In this document: positions 52,567 to 57,184 of the stretch, piece after piece
Layout of the letters: every line of letters begins with the position of its first letter
Numbering within the stretch: position 1 is the first letter of the stretch
NCBI GenBank assembly: GCA_016720595.1
Contig: JADKKI010000001.1
Location: 186,001 to 250,000, forward strand
Origin: Myxococcales bacterium
GTDB taxonomy: Bacteria > Myxococcota_A > Polyangia > Haliangiales > Haliangiaceae
Length of the DNA stretch: 64,000 bases
Direction: 5' to 3'
Made by a program: the position numbers and the translations under genes
The notes under the pieces: model-generated
Told to the model about the DNA's origin: nothing
Databases searched by the model: none
Seen by the model: only the letters and a program-made list of their open reading frames with translations

Positions 52567-52588
52567 ATCTGAACTACGTAGTTCAGAT
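52567..52588. promoter_or_regulatory. Perfect 22-bp palindrome within a longer dyad
   Basis: ATCTGAACTAC is followed directly by its exact reverse complement. Flanks continue with imperfect symmetry (GCGACTCG left, CGAATCGC right) to give a dyad of about 42 bases, 52557-52598. It could be an operator for the array or a cruciform/long-hairpin RNA. Confidence 0.55.
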
Positions 52589-52695
52589 GTCGAATCGCGA
52601 CAGGTGCGCCCGCGATCGCCGCGGATGCATCGAGGCCCGAGGTGCGCGCTGCGCACGACGGGACATCTCTGACAATCGAAGAGCTTTGATGATGC

Positions 52696-52755
52696 GGTGC
52701 CCTGGCAAGGGCACCATGAAACCAGCGCTGCGCGGTCAACGTGATCGCGCAGCGC
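52696..52755 (+). other. Two strong hairpins ahead of the first tRNA
   Basis: Bases 52696-52715 form an 8-bp stem (GGTGCCCT/AGGGCACC) with loop GGCA, and 52725-52755 a perfect 10-bp stem (GCGCTGCGCG/CGCGCAGCGC) with an 11-nt loop. They lie 7 bases before the first tRNA and may guide processing of the precursor or be small structured RNAs. Confidence 0.5.
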
Positions 52756-52761
52756 AAACTT

Positions 52762-52834
52762 CCCGCTCTTGCGTAGTTGGTCTGCGCGCTCGGCTGAAGC
52801 CCGAGAGGTTCTGGTTCGATTCCAGAGGGTGGGA
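52762..52834 (+). tRNA. tRNA-Phe (GAA)
   Basis: A cloverleaf folds by hand: acceptor CCCGCTC/GGGTGGG, D-loop with TTGG, anticodon stem CTCGG/CCGAG with loop CTGAAGC (anticodon 52796-52798), T-loop TTCGATT, A73. It starts with C1-G72, unlike ordinary bacterial tRNA-Phe. No CCA is encoded. First unit of the array. Confidence 0.85.
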
Positions 52835-52838
52835 CTGC

Positions 52839-52896
52839 GTGCGCGCGCCTCGTGCCGGCTAGACAACCGGCCCCTTCCCCCACGAGGCGCGCGCAC
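52839..52896 (+). ncRNA. Long perfect hairpin RNA, possible Y-RNA-like element
   Basis: A perfect 16-bp stem (GTGCGCGCGCCTCGTG at 52839-52854 with its complement at 52881-52896) encloses a 26-nt loop that has its own CCGG/CCGG hairpin. There is no T-run, so it is not a standard terminator. Its position between tRNA-Phe and tRNA-Lys and near a Ro60 gene makes a Y-RNA-like ligand worth testing; the known bacterial Ro-binding motif was not found. Confidence 0.4.
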
Positions 52897-52910
52897 TGCC
52901 AGGAGTGTTC

Positions 52911-52982
52911 GGGTTGGTAGCAACAAGGTGATGCACCGGTTTCTTAAACCGCGCGAGGTGGGTTCGATTCCCACTCAACCCA
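52911..52982 (+). tRNA. tRNA-Lys (CTT)
   Basis: Acceptor GGGTTGG/TCAACCC, D-stem GCA/TGC with GG in the loop, anticodon loop TTCTTAA (anticodon 52943-52945), T-arm GTGGG/CCCAC with TTCGATT, A73. The first anticodon-stem pair (27-43) is a C-C mismatch. No CCA encoded. Three small palindromic hairpins follow at 52999-53048 (GCGCC/GGCGC, TTGGTTCGAACCAA, GGTCTC/GAGACC). Confidence 0.85.
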
Positions 52983-53052
52983 CGAAGGATCAGCGAACGC
53001 GCCGATGGCGCCGACGTTGGTTCGAACCAAAGGTCTCGAACGAGACCGCCAA

Positions 53053-53124
53053 GCAGGTGAAGTGTTGTGGTGACACACCGGTGCGCCACACCGGAGTCGG
53101 AGGGTTCAATTCCCCCCACCTGCT
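53053..53124 (+). tRNA. tRNA-Gly (GCC)
   Basis: Acceptor GCAGGTG/CACCTGC with U73, the expected glycine discriminator; D-stem GTG/CAC, loop with GG; anticodon stem CCGGT/ACCGG with loop GCGCCAC (anticodon 53085-53087). Position 33 is C rather than the near-universal U. T-loop TTCAATT with one A-C mismatch in the T-stem. Confidence 0.78.
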
Positions 53125-53145
53125 CTAACTGCGTCGACTTCACTT

Positions 53146-53218
53146 TGCGTCCGAGCCCCAGCGGCTCGGGCCGGGCTGTTCGTCTCAGGTTCCCCGGGAA
53201 CACGACGAGAGCGACGCA
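53146..53218 (+). ncRNA. Branched structured RNA of unknown type
   Basis: The ends pair (TGCGTC/GACGCA) and enclose two arms: a CGAGCC/GGCTCG hairpin at 53151-53167 and a TCGTC/GACGA arm topped by GTTCC/GGAAC. Size is tRNA-like (73 nt), but there is no T-loop or recognisable anticodon. It could be a degenerate tRNA or a Ro60-associated RNA. Confidence 0.35.
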
Positions 53219-53232
53219 CCTTTCCTTCTCTT

Positions 53233-53303
53233 GCGGGCTTGGCCGATCGGTTAGGCAACGGGCTTCCACCCCGCCCAGGCCGGTTCGACTCCGGTGGTCC
53301 GCA
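53233..53303 (+). tRNA. tRNA-Gly (TCC)
   Basis: Acceptor GCGGGCT/GGTCCGC, D-stem GCC/GGC with GG in loop, anticodon loop CTTCCAC (anticodon 53265-53267), T-loop TTCGACT. The discriminator is A73 instead of the glycine U73, and the 27-43 pair is A-C. No CCA encoded. Confidence 0.82.
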
Positions 53304-53312
53304 CGATTCTTC

Positions 53313-53386
53313 GCCTCTCTAGCTCAGCAGGCAGCAGCAGCTGTTTCGTAAACAGCCGGTCGTCGGTTCGATTCCGACGGGAGGCA
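53313..53386 (+). tRNA. tRNA-Thr (CGT)
   Basis: A well-formed cloverleaf: acceptor GCCTCTC/GGGAGGC, D-stem GCT/AGC, anticodon stem GCTGT/ACAGC with loop TTCGTAA (anticodon 53347-53349), T-arm GTCGG/CCGAC with TTCGATT, A73. D-loop has GG. Last unit before the Ro60 gene. Confidence 0.88.
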
Positions 53387-53418
53387 CTCGCGATGACATG
53401 CACGTTCCCAACACTTCC

Positions 53419-53503
53419 GTCGCCACCCGGCGACGAGCCGCGTTGACTCGCGGCTGATCGCCACCCGGCGGTCGCTCTCACCAATGCCGCCCAGGTCCCT
53501 GGG
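53419..53503 (+). promoter_or_regulatory. Hairpin-rich leader of the Ro60 gene
   Basis: Four stem-loops in 85 bases: GTCGCC-ACCC-GGCGAC, GCCGCG-TTGACT-CGCGGC, GATCGCC-ACCC-GGCGGTC, and GCCCAG-GTCC-CTGGGC ending 2 bases before the GGAGG Shine-Dalgarno. The first and third share stem core and ACCC loop. This could autoregulate Ro60 translation or be a Ro60-binding RNA. Confidence 0.45.
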
Positions 53504-53517
53504 CCGGAGGAAAGCTC

Positions 53518-55179
53518 ATGTTCAAGTTCACCAAGTTCTTCTCGACCAAGGCCACCTCGCAGGATCAGCCGATCCCCGGAACCAGCCAGGTCCCCAACTC
53601 GGCCGGCGGCTATGGCTGGCAGCTCGATGACTGGGCGCGCCTCGATCGCTTCCTGGTGCTCGGGAGTGAGGGCGGCACCTACTACGTCGGAGAGCGCGAG
53701 CTGACCATCGAGAATGCCTCCACCGTCCAGCGGTGTCTCGCTGCCGACGGACTTCGTACCCTCGCTCGGATCGTTGATATCTCTCACTCGGGACGTGCGC
53801 CCAAGAACGATCCGGCGATCTTTTCCCTCGCGATGGCCGCCAAGCTCGGCGACGAGGCCACGCGTCGTGCGGCGTATGCCGCGCTGCCCAAGGTCTGCCG
53901 CACCGGCACCCACCTGATGCACTTCGCGGAGTACGCGCAGGGCTTCGGGGGATGGGGTCGCGGCATGCGCAAGGCGGTGGGCTCGTGGTTCAACGACAAG
54001 CCGGCCGAGGACCTCGCGTTCCAGCTCGCGAAGTACCAGTCCCGCGATGGCTGGTCGAACCGTGACCTGCTTCGTCTCGCGCACCCGCGCGCGGCGTCGC
54101 CGTCGCACGATCGGCTGTTCGCGTGGGCGGTGAAGGGCGAGCTGCCGGCCGGTGCCGAGTCGGATCCGGCGTGCCAGCTGATCGTGGCCATGACCGAGCT
54201 CAAGTCGGCCGGTGATGTCCATGCCGTGGCAACGCTCGTCCGCGAGCGTCGGATCCCGCGCGAGTGCGTGCCGACCGAGTGGCTCACGCGAGCCGAGGTC
54301 TGGGAGGCGCTGCTCGAGGCGATGCCGATGACGGCGATGATCCGGAACCTCGCGACGATGACTCGCGCGGGGCTCTTGGTCGCCGGCTCGAGCGCCGCCG
54401 CGCGCGTCGCCGCGCAGCTCCGCGATCCGCAGCGCCTCGCGAAGGCGCGCGTCCACCCGATCTCCGTGCTGTCCGCGCTCATGACCTACAAGTCGGGGCG
54501 AGGCGTGCGTGGGTCGGGGACGTGGGAGCCGGTGGCGTCGGTCGTCGACGCTCTCGACGCCGCGTTCTACGCGAGCTTCGGGGCGATCGAGCCGGCCGGC
54601 AAGCGCATGTTGCTCGCGCTCGATGTCTCGGGCTCGATGGGTTCGGGTGCCGTCTCGGGCATCCCGAGCCTGACCCCGCGTGTGGCGAGTGCCGCGATGG
54701 CACTCGTGACCGCGGCGACCGAGCGCGATCACACGTTCATCGCCTTCACCGCTGCGAGTGGTGGGTACGGTGGCCAGTGGGGTGGCGGTCAGTCGGGGAT
54801 CACCACGCTGCCGATCTCACCGCGGCAGCGTCTCGACGATGTGGTGAACGCAGTCGCGGCTCTCCCGATGGGTGGCACCGACTGTGCGCTGCCGATGATC
54901 TGGGCGGAGCAAAACCGAGTCGATGTGGATACGTTCTGTATCTACACCGACAACGAGACCTGGGCGGGGAACGTGCACCCGTCTCAGGCGCTGCGCTCGT
55001 ACCGAGATGCACGGGGAATTCCGGCCAAGCTGGTCGTGGTCGGAATGACGTCGAACGGGTTCAGCATTGCTGACCCGAACGACGCCGGTATGGTCGATGT
55101 TGTCGGCTTCGACACGTCGACTCCGCCGGTGATCGCCGACTTTGCTCGCGCGTCAGGGTCCCACCCGATCCTGTCGTAG
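53518..55179 (+). CDS. rsr: Ro60/Rsr RNA-binding protein (TROVE and vWA domains)
   Basis: A 553-residue orthologue-like member of the Ro 60-kDa autoantigen family. Residues about 25-340 form the alpha-helical TROVE ring (SKPKND-like SGRAPKNDPAIFSLAMAAKLGD; THLMHFAEYAQG; GWGRGMRKAVGSWF), which in relatives holds the 3' ends of misfolded RNAs in its hole and Y RNAs on its outer face. Residues about 360-553 are a vWA domain with an intact MIDAS: D369-x-S371-x-S373, T454 and D478. In Deinococcus, Rsr works with exonucleases in 23S rRNA maturation and stress rRNA turnover. The gene lies inside the tRNA array, has a GGAGG site and ends before a hairpin terminator. Confidence 0.93.
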   Translation: MFKFTKFFSTKATSQDQPIPGTSQVPNSAGGYGWQLDDWARLDRFLVLGSEGGTYYVGERELTIENASTVQRCLAADGLRTLARIVDISHSGRAPKNDPAIFSLAMAAKLGDEATRRAAYAALPKVCRTGTHLMHFAEYAQGFGGWGRGMRKAVGSWFNDKPAEDLAFQLAKYQSRDGWSNRDLLRLAHPRAASPSHDRLFAWAVKGELPAGAESDPACQLIVAMTELKSAGDVHAVATLVRERRIPRECVPTEWLTRAEVWEALLEAMPMTAMIRNLATMTRAGLLVAGSSAAARVAAQLRDPQRLAKARVHPISVLSALMTYKSGRGVRGSGTWEPVASVVDALDAAFYASFGAIEPAGKRMLLALDVSGSMGSGAVSGIPSLTPRVASAAMALVTAATERDHTFIAFTAASGGYGGQWGGGQSGITTLPISPRQRLDDVVNAVAALPMGGTDCALPMIWAEQNRVDVDTFCIYTDNETWAGNVHPSQALRSYRDARGIPAKLVVVGMTSNGFSIADPNDAGMVDVVGFDTSTPPVIADFARASGSHPILS

Positions 55180-55209
55180 CTGAGCGAAGGCGCGGCCCTG
55201 CGACCGCTG

Positions 55210-55229
55210 CCGGTGGGGCAACCCACCGG
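55210..55229 (+). terminator. Hairpin after the Ro60 gene
   Basis: A perfect 8-bp stem (CCGGTGGG/CCCACCGG) with a GCAA tetraloop, followed by TATTT and, 6 bases later, the next tRNA. It probably ends or separates the Ro60 mRNA from the following tRNA precursor. Confidence 0.55.
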
Positions 55230-55234
55230 TATTT

Positions 55235-55308
55235 GGGATCGAAGCTGAGCTGGTGCTAGCGGCCGATTGTTAATCGGACGGTGGTTGGTTCAATTCCAAC
55301 CGATCCCG
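55235..55308 (+). tRNA. tRNA-Asn (GTT)
   Basis: Acceptor GGGATCG/CGATCCC with G73 as expected for asparagine; D-stem GCT/AGC with GG in loop; anticodon loop TTGTTAA (anticodon 55269-55271); T-arm GTTGG/CCAAC with TTCAATT. The 27-43 pair is G-A. No CCA encoded. Confidence 0.87.
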
Positions 55309-55362
55309 CGTGTGTGCGTGTCCTTCCGTCCTCGTCTCAACGGGCCGAAAGGCGTCGATTAT

Positions 55363-55392
55363 CCGTAACTATAACGGTCCTAAGGTAGCGAA
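55363..55392 (+). other. Isolated 23S rRNA helix 69/71 fragment (I-CeuI target sequence)
   Basis: Thirty bases starting CCGTAACTATAACGG and ending CCTAAGGTAGCGAA are identical to the most conserved stretch of bacterial 23S rRNA (about E. coli 1908-1937, from memory), which spans helix 69 and the start of helix 71 and contains the full I-CeuI homing-endonuclease target. Flanking bases do not continue as 23S rRNA, so this is not part of an rRNA gene. It can still fold as the H69 hairpin (CCGT, 7-nt loop, ACGG). Confidence 0.85.
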
Positions 55393-55593
55393 CCTCCGGC
55401 GACGGAGTTAGCGAAGCAGCAGGCTCTCTCGTCGCGCGAGTGACGAGCAACGCTTCGGCCAGAGCTCATTGCGTGCCCACTGCCGTCAACCCGGAAACGG
55501 GCGCGGTAAGAGCGACTGGTTCGGGATCACCGGGCGACCGGTGCGAACGAGCCATCTTCGACGCCGATCCTTGTCCGTGCTTTTTCCTGCGCT
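55393..55593 (+). other. Structured spacer without an identifiable tRNA
   Basis: About 200 bases with local hairpins (CTCCG-GCGA-CGGAG at 55394-55407; CTCGTC/GACGAG at 55427-55446; ACCCGGAAACGGGC near 55489-55502; GTTCG/CGAAC at 55519-55549). No anticodon arm plus T-loop combination could be assembled. It may hold further degenerate tRNA or rRNA-like pieces. Confidence 0.35.
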
Positions 55594-55677
55594 GGAAGAT
55601 GATCTCGCGGTGGCGCGAGCGCCGGTTGCTAACCGGATGGTCCCGTGAGGGATGCAGTTCGACTCTGCCGTCTTCCG
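55594..55677 (+). tRNA. tRNA-Ser (GCT)
   Basis: A class II tRNA: acceptor GGAAGAT/GTCTTCC, G73 (serine), D-loop with GG, anticodon arm CCGG-TTGCTAA-CCGG (anticodon 55628-55630), long variable arm with TCCC-GTGA-GGGA, T-loop TTCGACT. One extra base separates acceptor and D-stem, and the 27-43 pair is G-A. Confidence 0.85.
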
Positions 55678-55686
55678 CGCGATCCT

Positions 55687-55758
55687 GTCCGTGTCGTACA
55701 GCAGCAAGTACTCCGGTCTCTCTAACCGGCTACGCGGGTGCAAGTCCCGCCACGGATA
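55687..55758 (+). tRNA. tRNA-Glu (CTC)
   Basis: Acceptor GTCCGTG/CACGGAT, D-stem GTAC/GTAC, anticodon stem CCGGT/ACCGG with loop CTCTCTA (anticodon 55720-55722), T-arm GCGGG/CCCGC. The D-loop is AGCAGCAA (GC, not GG) and the T-loop is TGCAAGT (TGC, not TTC): the first of the exchanged-loop class. Confidence 0.83.
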
Positions 55759-55770
55759 CCAACCTCTCTG

Positions 55771-55852
55771 GCCTTCGGCGCTTCCCGCGGCGTCGCGATT
55801 CTCCGCAGCTGCTGGCGTGGTCGCCAGCTCCGCAGCTCGTGCTGGGCACCGC
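55771..55852 (+). repeat. Spacer repeat copy and truncated tRNA-Met 5' half
   Basis: Bases 55771-55793 (GCCTTCGGCGCTTCCCGCGG + CGT) recur at 56111 and 56291. Bases 55811-55852 duplicate, with a 7-base insertion, the segment 55875-55908 that forms the 5' half of the next tRNA, so this is a remnant of an unequal duplication. Confidence 0.6.
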
Positions 55853-55887
55853 CGGGCGGGGTGGCGGGGGCGGGGCTGGCGTGGTCG

Positions 55888-55956
55888 CGCAGCTCGTGCT
55901 GGGCACCGACGCGGCCCATAACCGCGTACGCGAGGGTTCAATTCCCTCAGCTGCGA
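55888..55956 (+). tRNA. tRNA-Met-like (CAT), shortened D-arm
   Basis: Acceptor CGCAGCT/AGCTGCG, anticodon stem CGCGG/CCGCG with loop CCCATAA (anticodon 55917-55919), T-arm GAGGG/CCCTC with TTCAATT, A73. The D region is only about 13 bases (TGC-TGG-GCA core) and position 33 is C. C1 pairs with G72, unlike the mismatch of bacterial initiator tRNA. The anticodon could also be that of a tRNA-Ile2. Confidence 0.65.
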
Positions 55957-56056
55957 CCGCAGTGCTTCCGGTGAAGCGACGATCGATCGCGTTAGCCGCG
56001 CGATCGATCCGTTCGTCCGCGCGAACGAACGATGGGTTCAACTCCCTCCACTGCGG
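55957..56056 (+). ncRNA. tRNA-like RNA with an 11-bp anticodon-type stem (loop TTAGCCG)
   Basis: Begins directly after the previous discriminator. Ends pair over 8 bp (CCGCAGTG/CACTGCGG). Inside are a short arm CTTC-CGGT-GAAG, an 11-bp perfect stem (GATCGATCGCG with its complement, 55981-55991 and 55999-56009) with 7-nt loop TTAGCCG, an extra CGTTCG/CGAACG arm in the variable position, and a T-arm TGGG-TTCAACT-CCCT. The loop would give anticodon AGC (Ala). Too large to be an ordinary tRNA; structured like a multi-arm tRNA mimic. Confidence 0.55.
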
Positions 56057-56080
56057 CCAGTCAGATCGAATCGCTCGATC

Positions 56081-56108
56081 ACACGTTCGATGACACGTTC
56101 GATGACAC
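56081..56108 (+). repeat. Tandem 12-mer repeat
   Basis: ACACGTTCGATG occurs twice in tandem plus a partial third copy (ACAC), in the spacer before the duplicated tRNA-Ser block. Likely a replication-slippage product. Confidence 0.7.
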
Positions 56109-56409
56109 GCGCCTTCGGCGCTTCCCGCGGCGTTGCGACTCCTCGGAACGACAATTTCGCTTTGGAAGGTAAGGTCGCGGTTGGCGCGACGCCGGTCTCG
56201 AGTACCGGATGCCCTGATGGGACGGGTTCTTCGGCCGCACTCCGAGTCCGTACTCTTCCGCGACGGGGCCTGGAGACCGGCGGGGAACGCGCCTTCGGCG
56301 CTTCCCGCGGCGTTACGACTCCTCGGAACGACAAGTTCGCTTTGGAAGGTAAGGTCGCGGTTGGCGCGACGCCGGTCTCGAGTACCGGATGCCCTGATGG
56401 GACGGGTTC
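56107..56409 (+). repeat. 180-bp offset tandem duplication (two 123-bp copies)
   Basis: Copies 56107-56229 and 56287-56409 differ at only 2 of 123 bases. Each contains the spacer repeat and the first three quarters of a tRNA-Ser(CGA). The copies then diverge abruptly inside the T-loop. The near identity indicates a recent event. Confidence 0.85.
56164..56260 (+). pseudogene. tRNA-Ser (CGA) copy with an insertion in the T-arm
   Basis: Identical to the intact copy at 56344 through GACGGGTTC, then about 20 extra bases interrupt the T-loop before a slightly altered 3' acceptor (ACTCTTCCG against ACCTTCCG). As written, no T-arm of normal size forms. Either a dead copy or a precursor whose insert is removed. 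Confidence 0.65.
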
Positions 56410-56426
56410 GACTCCTGTACCTTCCG
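56344..56426 (+). tRNA. tRNA-Ser (CGA)
   Basis: Class II tRNA: acceptor GGAAGGT/ACCTTCC, G73, D-stem GTCG/CGAC with GG, anticodon stem CCGGT/ACCGG with loop CTCGAGT (anticodon 56379-56381), variable arm with CCC-TGAT-GGG, T-loop TTCGACT. Confidence 0.85.
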
Positions 56427-56431
56427 CGACG

Positions 56432-56531
56432 CGAGGTATTACGTGGCGTAGCTCAAGCAGCAGAGCGCGTGGTCCAAGAGAGCGCGTGGTCGGGGACCAC
56501 GAGGCCGCTGGTGCGATTCCAGTCATCTCGA
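56432..56531 (+). tRNA. tRNA-Pro (GGG) with two insertions
   Basis: Removing 10 bases after acceptor position 6 (ATTACGTGGC) and one copy of an 18-base direct repeat (AGAGCGCGTGGTC core) leaves a perfect tRNA: acceptor CGAGGTG/CATCTCG, D-arm GCTC-AAGCAGCA-GAGC, anticodon stem CGTGG/CCACG with loop TCGGGGA (anticodon 56492-56494), T-loop TGCGATT. GC/TGC loop class. Position 33 is C. As encoded it is 100 nt. Confidence 0.65.
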
Positions 56532-56532
56532 C

Positions 56533-56656
56533 GAACAGGTGTCGTCCAACAGCAGGACACCGAGCACAGCGTCGGTCGTCACTTTGCCCGGGTCCGGGCC
56601 GTAGCTCGATGCTTATCTCACCTCGGAGATGCCGGTGCGACTCCGGCCACCTGTTC
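56533..56656 (+). tRNA. tRNA-like gene with a 57-nt anticodon loop (intron-like insertion)
   Basis: A 9-bp end stem (GAACAGGTG/CACCTGTTC) includes acceptor ACAGGTG/CACCTGT. D-arm GTCC-AACAGCA-GGAC, anticodon stem CCGAG/CTCGG, 4-base variable loop and T-arm GCCGG-TGCGACT-CCGGC are all perfect, but the anticodon loop spans 56565-56621 (57 nt, containing a GCCCGG/CCGGGC hairpin) instead of 7. If the insert lies 5' of the anticodon, the loop end TCTCAC gives CTC; isotype unresolved. Confidence 0.6.
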
Positions 56657-56662
56657 ATGCAC

Positions 56663-56733
56663 GCCACCGTTCCGCGGAACGGGACACGATTCTGCGAAGA
56701 TCGTCGGCAGAGGTTCAACTCCTCTCGGTGGCA
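56663..56733 (+). tRNA. tRNA-Arg (GCG)
   Basis: Acceptor GCCACCG/CGGTGGC, anticodon stem CGATT/GATCG with loop CTGCGAA (anticodon 56694-56696), T-arm AGAGG/CCTCT with TTCAACT, A73. The D region (CCGCGGAACGG) forms only a 3-bp stem or an alternative pairing, so the D-arm is unusual. Confidence 0.75.
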
Positions 56734-56749
56734 CTTTCGGTTTTGCGTC

Positions 56750-56814
56750 GCGCCGTCTGGGACGGTGCCGGATTCCAACCCCGGCTATGCAGCGTTCGAT
56801 TCGCTGGCGGCGTG
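56750..56814 (+). tRNA. tRNA-Trp (CCA) with almost no D-arm
   Basis: Acceptor GCGCCGT/GCGGCGT, G73 (correct for Trp), anticodon arm CCGG(A)-TTCCAAC-(C)CCGG (anticodon 56775-56777, A-C at 31-39), T-arm CAGCG/CGCTG with TTCGATT. Only nine bases lie between positions 9 and 27, too few for a normal D-arm; total length 65 nt. Confidence 0.7.
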
Positions 56815-56820
56815 CCACGT

Positions 56821-56891
56821 GCGTGGAGGTCTGGAAACCACGTCGGCATTCGAAGCCGACCGTCATTCGGGTTCGATTCCCGATTCACGCG
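56821..56891 (+). tRNA. tRNA-Arg (TCG), minimal D-arm
   Basis: Acceptor GCGTGGA/TTCACGC, G73, anticodon stem of 6 bp GTCGGC/GCCGAC with loop ATTCGAA (anticodon 56850-56852), T-arm TCGGG/CCCGA with TTCGATT. The D region is reduced to about 13 bases with a TGG-AAA-CCA core. Confidence 0.75.
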
Positions 56892-56987
56892 CTCTCGTTT
56901 CGCCTGGTCGCTCTCACGAGCGGACGGGCCGCCGTGTGGTGTGACAGCCGCTGGATCATCTCTGGCCTTTCGACACGGCAACTCTTC
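56892..56987 (+). other. Spacer with two paired elements, no clear tRNA
   Basis: CGCTC-TCAC-GAGCG (56910-56923) is a simple hairpin. Bases 56931-56937 (GCCGTGT) pair perfectly with 56973-56979 (ACACGGC) like an acceptor stem, but the 35 bases between do not fold into tRNA arms. Possibly a truncated unit. Confidence 0.3.
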
Positions 56988-57059
56988 CTAGGTGTGGCTC
57001 AAGAGCGGAGCACTCGGTTCGGGACCGAGACAATGCAGGTGCGACTCCTGTCACCTAGA
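56988..57059 (+). tRNA. tRNA-Pro (CGG)
   Basis: Acceptor CTAGGTG/CACCTAG, D-arm GCTC-AAGAGCG-GAGC, anticodon stem CTCGG/CCGAG with loop TTCGGGA (anticodon 57020-57022), T-arm GCAGG/CCTGT with loop TGCGACT, A73. GC/TGC loop class; otherwise complete. Confidence 0.85.
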
Positions 57060-57064
57060 CGCAT

Positions 57065-57173
57065 GCGGACGTAGCTCAACGGGTAGAGCACCTTCCCCGG
57101 CCGATAGTTCGCCCGCTCGCGGGCCGATGATTCGGGGTTCTCGCGGTTGTCGGTTCGAGTCCGATCGTCTGCA
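57065..57173 (+). tRNA. tRNA-Ile-like (GAT) with duplicated anticodon-loop segment
   Basis: Acceptor GCGGACG/CGTCTGC, D-arm GCTC-AACGGGTA-GAGC, T-arm GTCGG/CCGAT with TTCGAGT, A73 are all normal. The anticodon region is enlarged: a CCCCG/CGGGG stem encloses two similar 13-mers (GGCCGATAGTTCG, GGCCGATGATTCG) around a CCCG-CTCG-CGGG hairpin; each 13-mer could present GAT. Total 109 nt. Confidence 0.5.
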
Positions 57174-57184
57174 CGTTCTTCGCT

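Noticed and set aside
53172..53214. GGGCTGTTCG and ACGAGAG strings reminiscent of 23S rRNA domain V/VI
   Set aside because: Matches of about 7-10 bases with no extension are expected by chance in GC-rich DNA.
55363..55392. A resident homing endonuclease insertion at the I-CeuI site
   Set aside because: The site is uninterrupted and no LAGLIDADG protein is encoded; the HNH gene is 2.5 kb away.
56565..56621. Group I intron in a tRNA anticodon loop
   Set aside because: The insert is about 50 bases; group I introns need roughly 200 or more and conserved P/Q/R/S elements.
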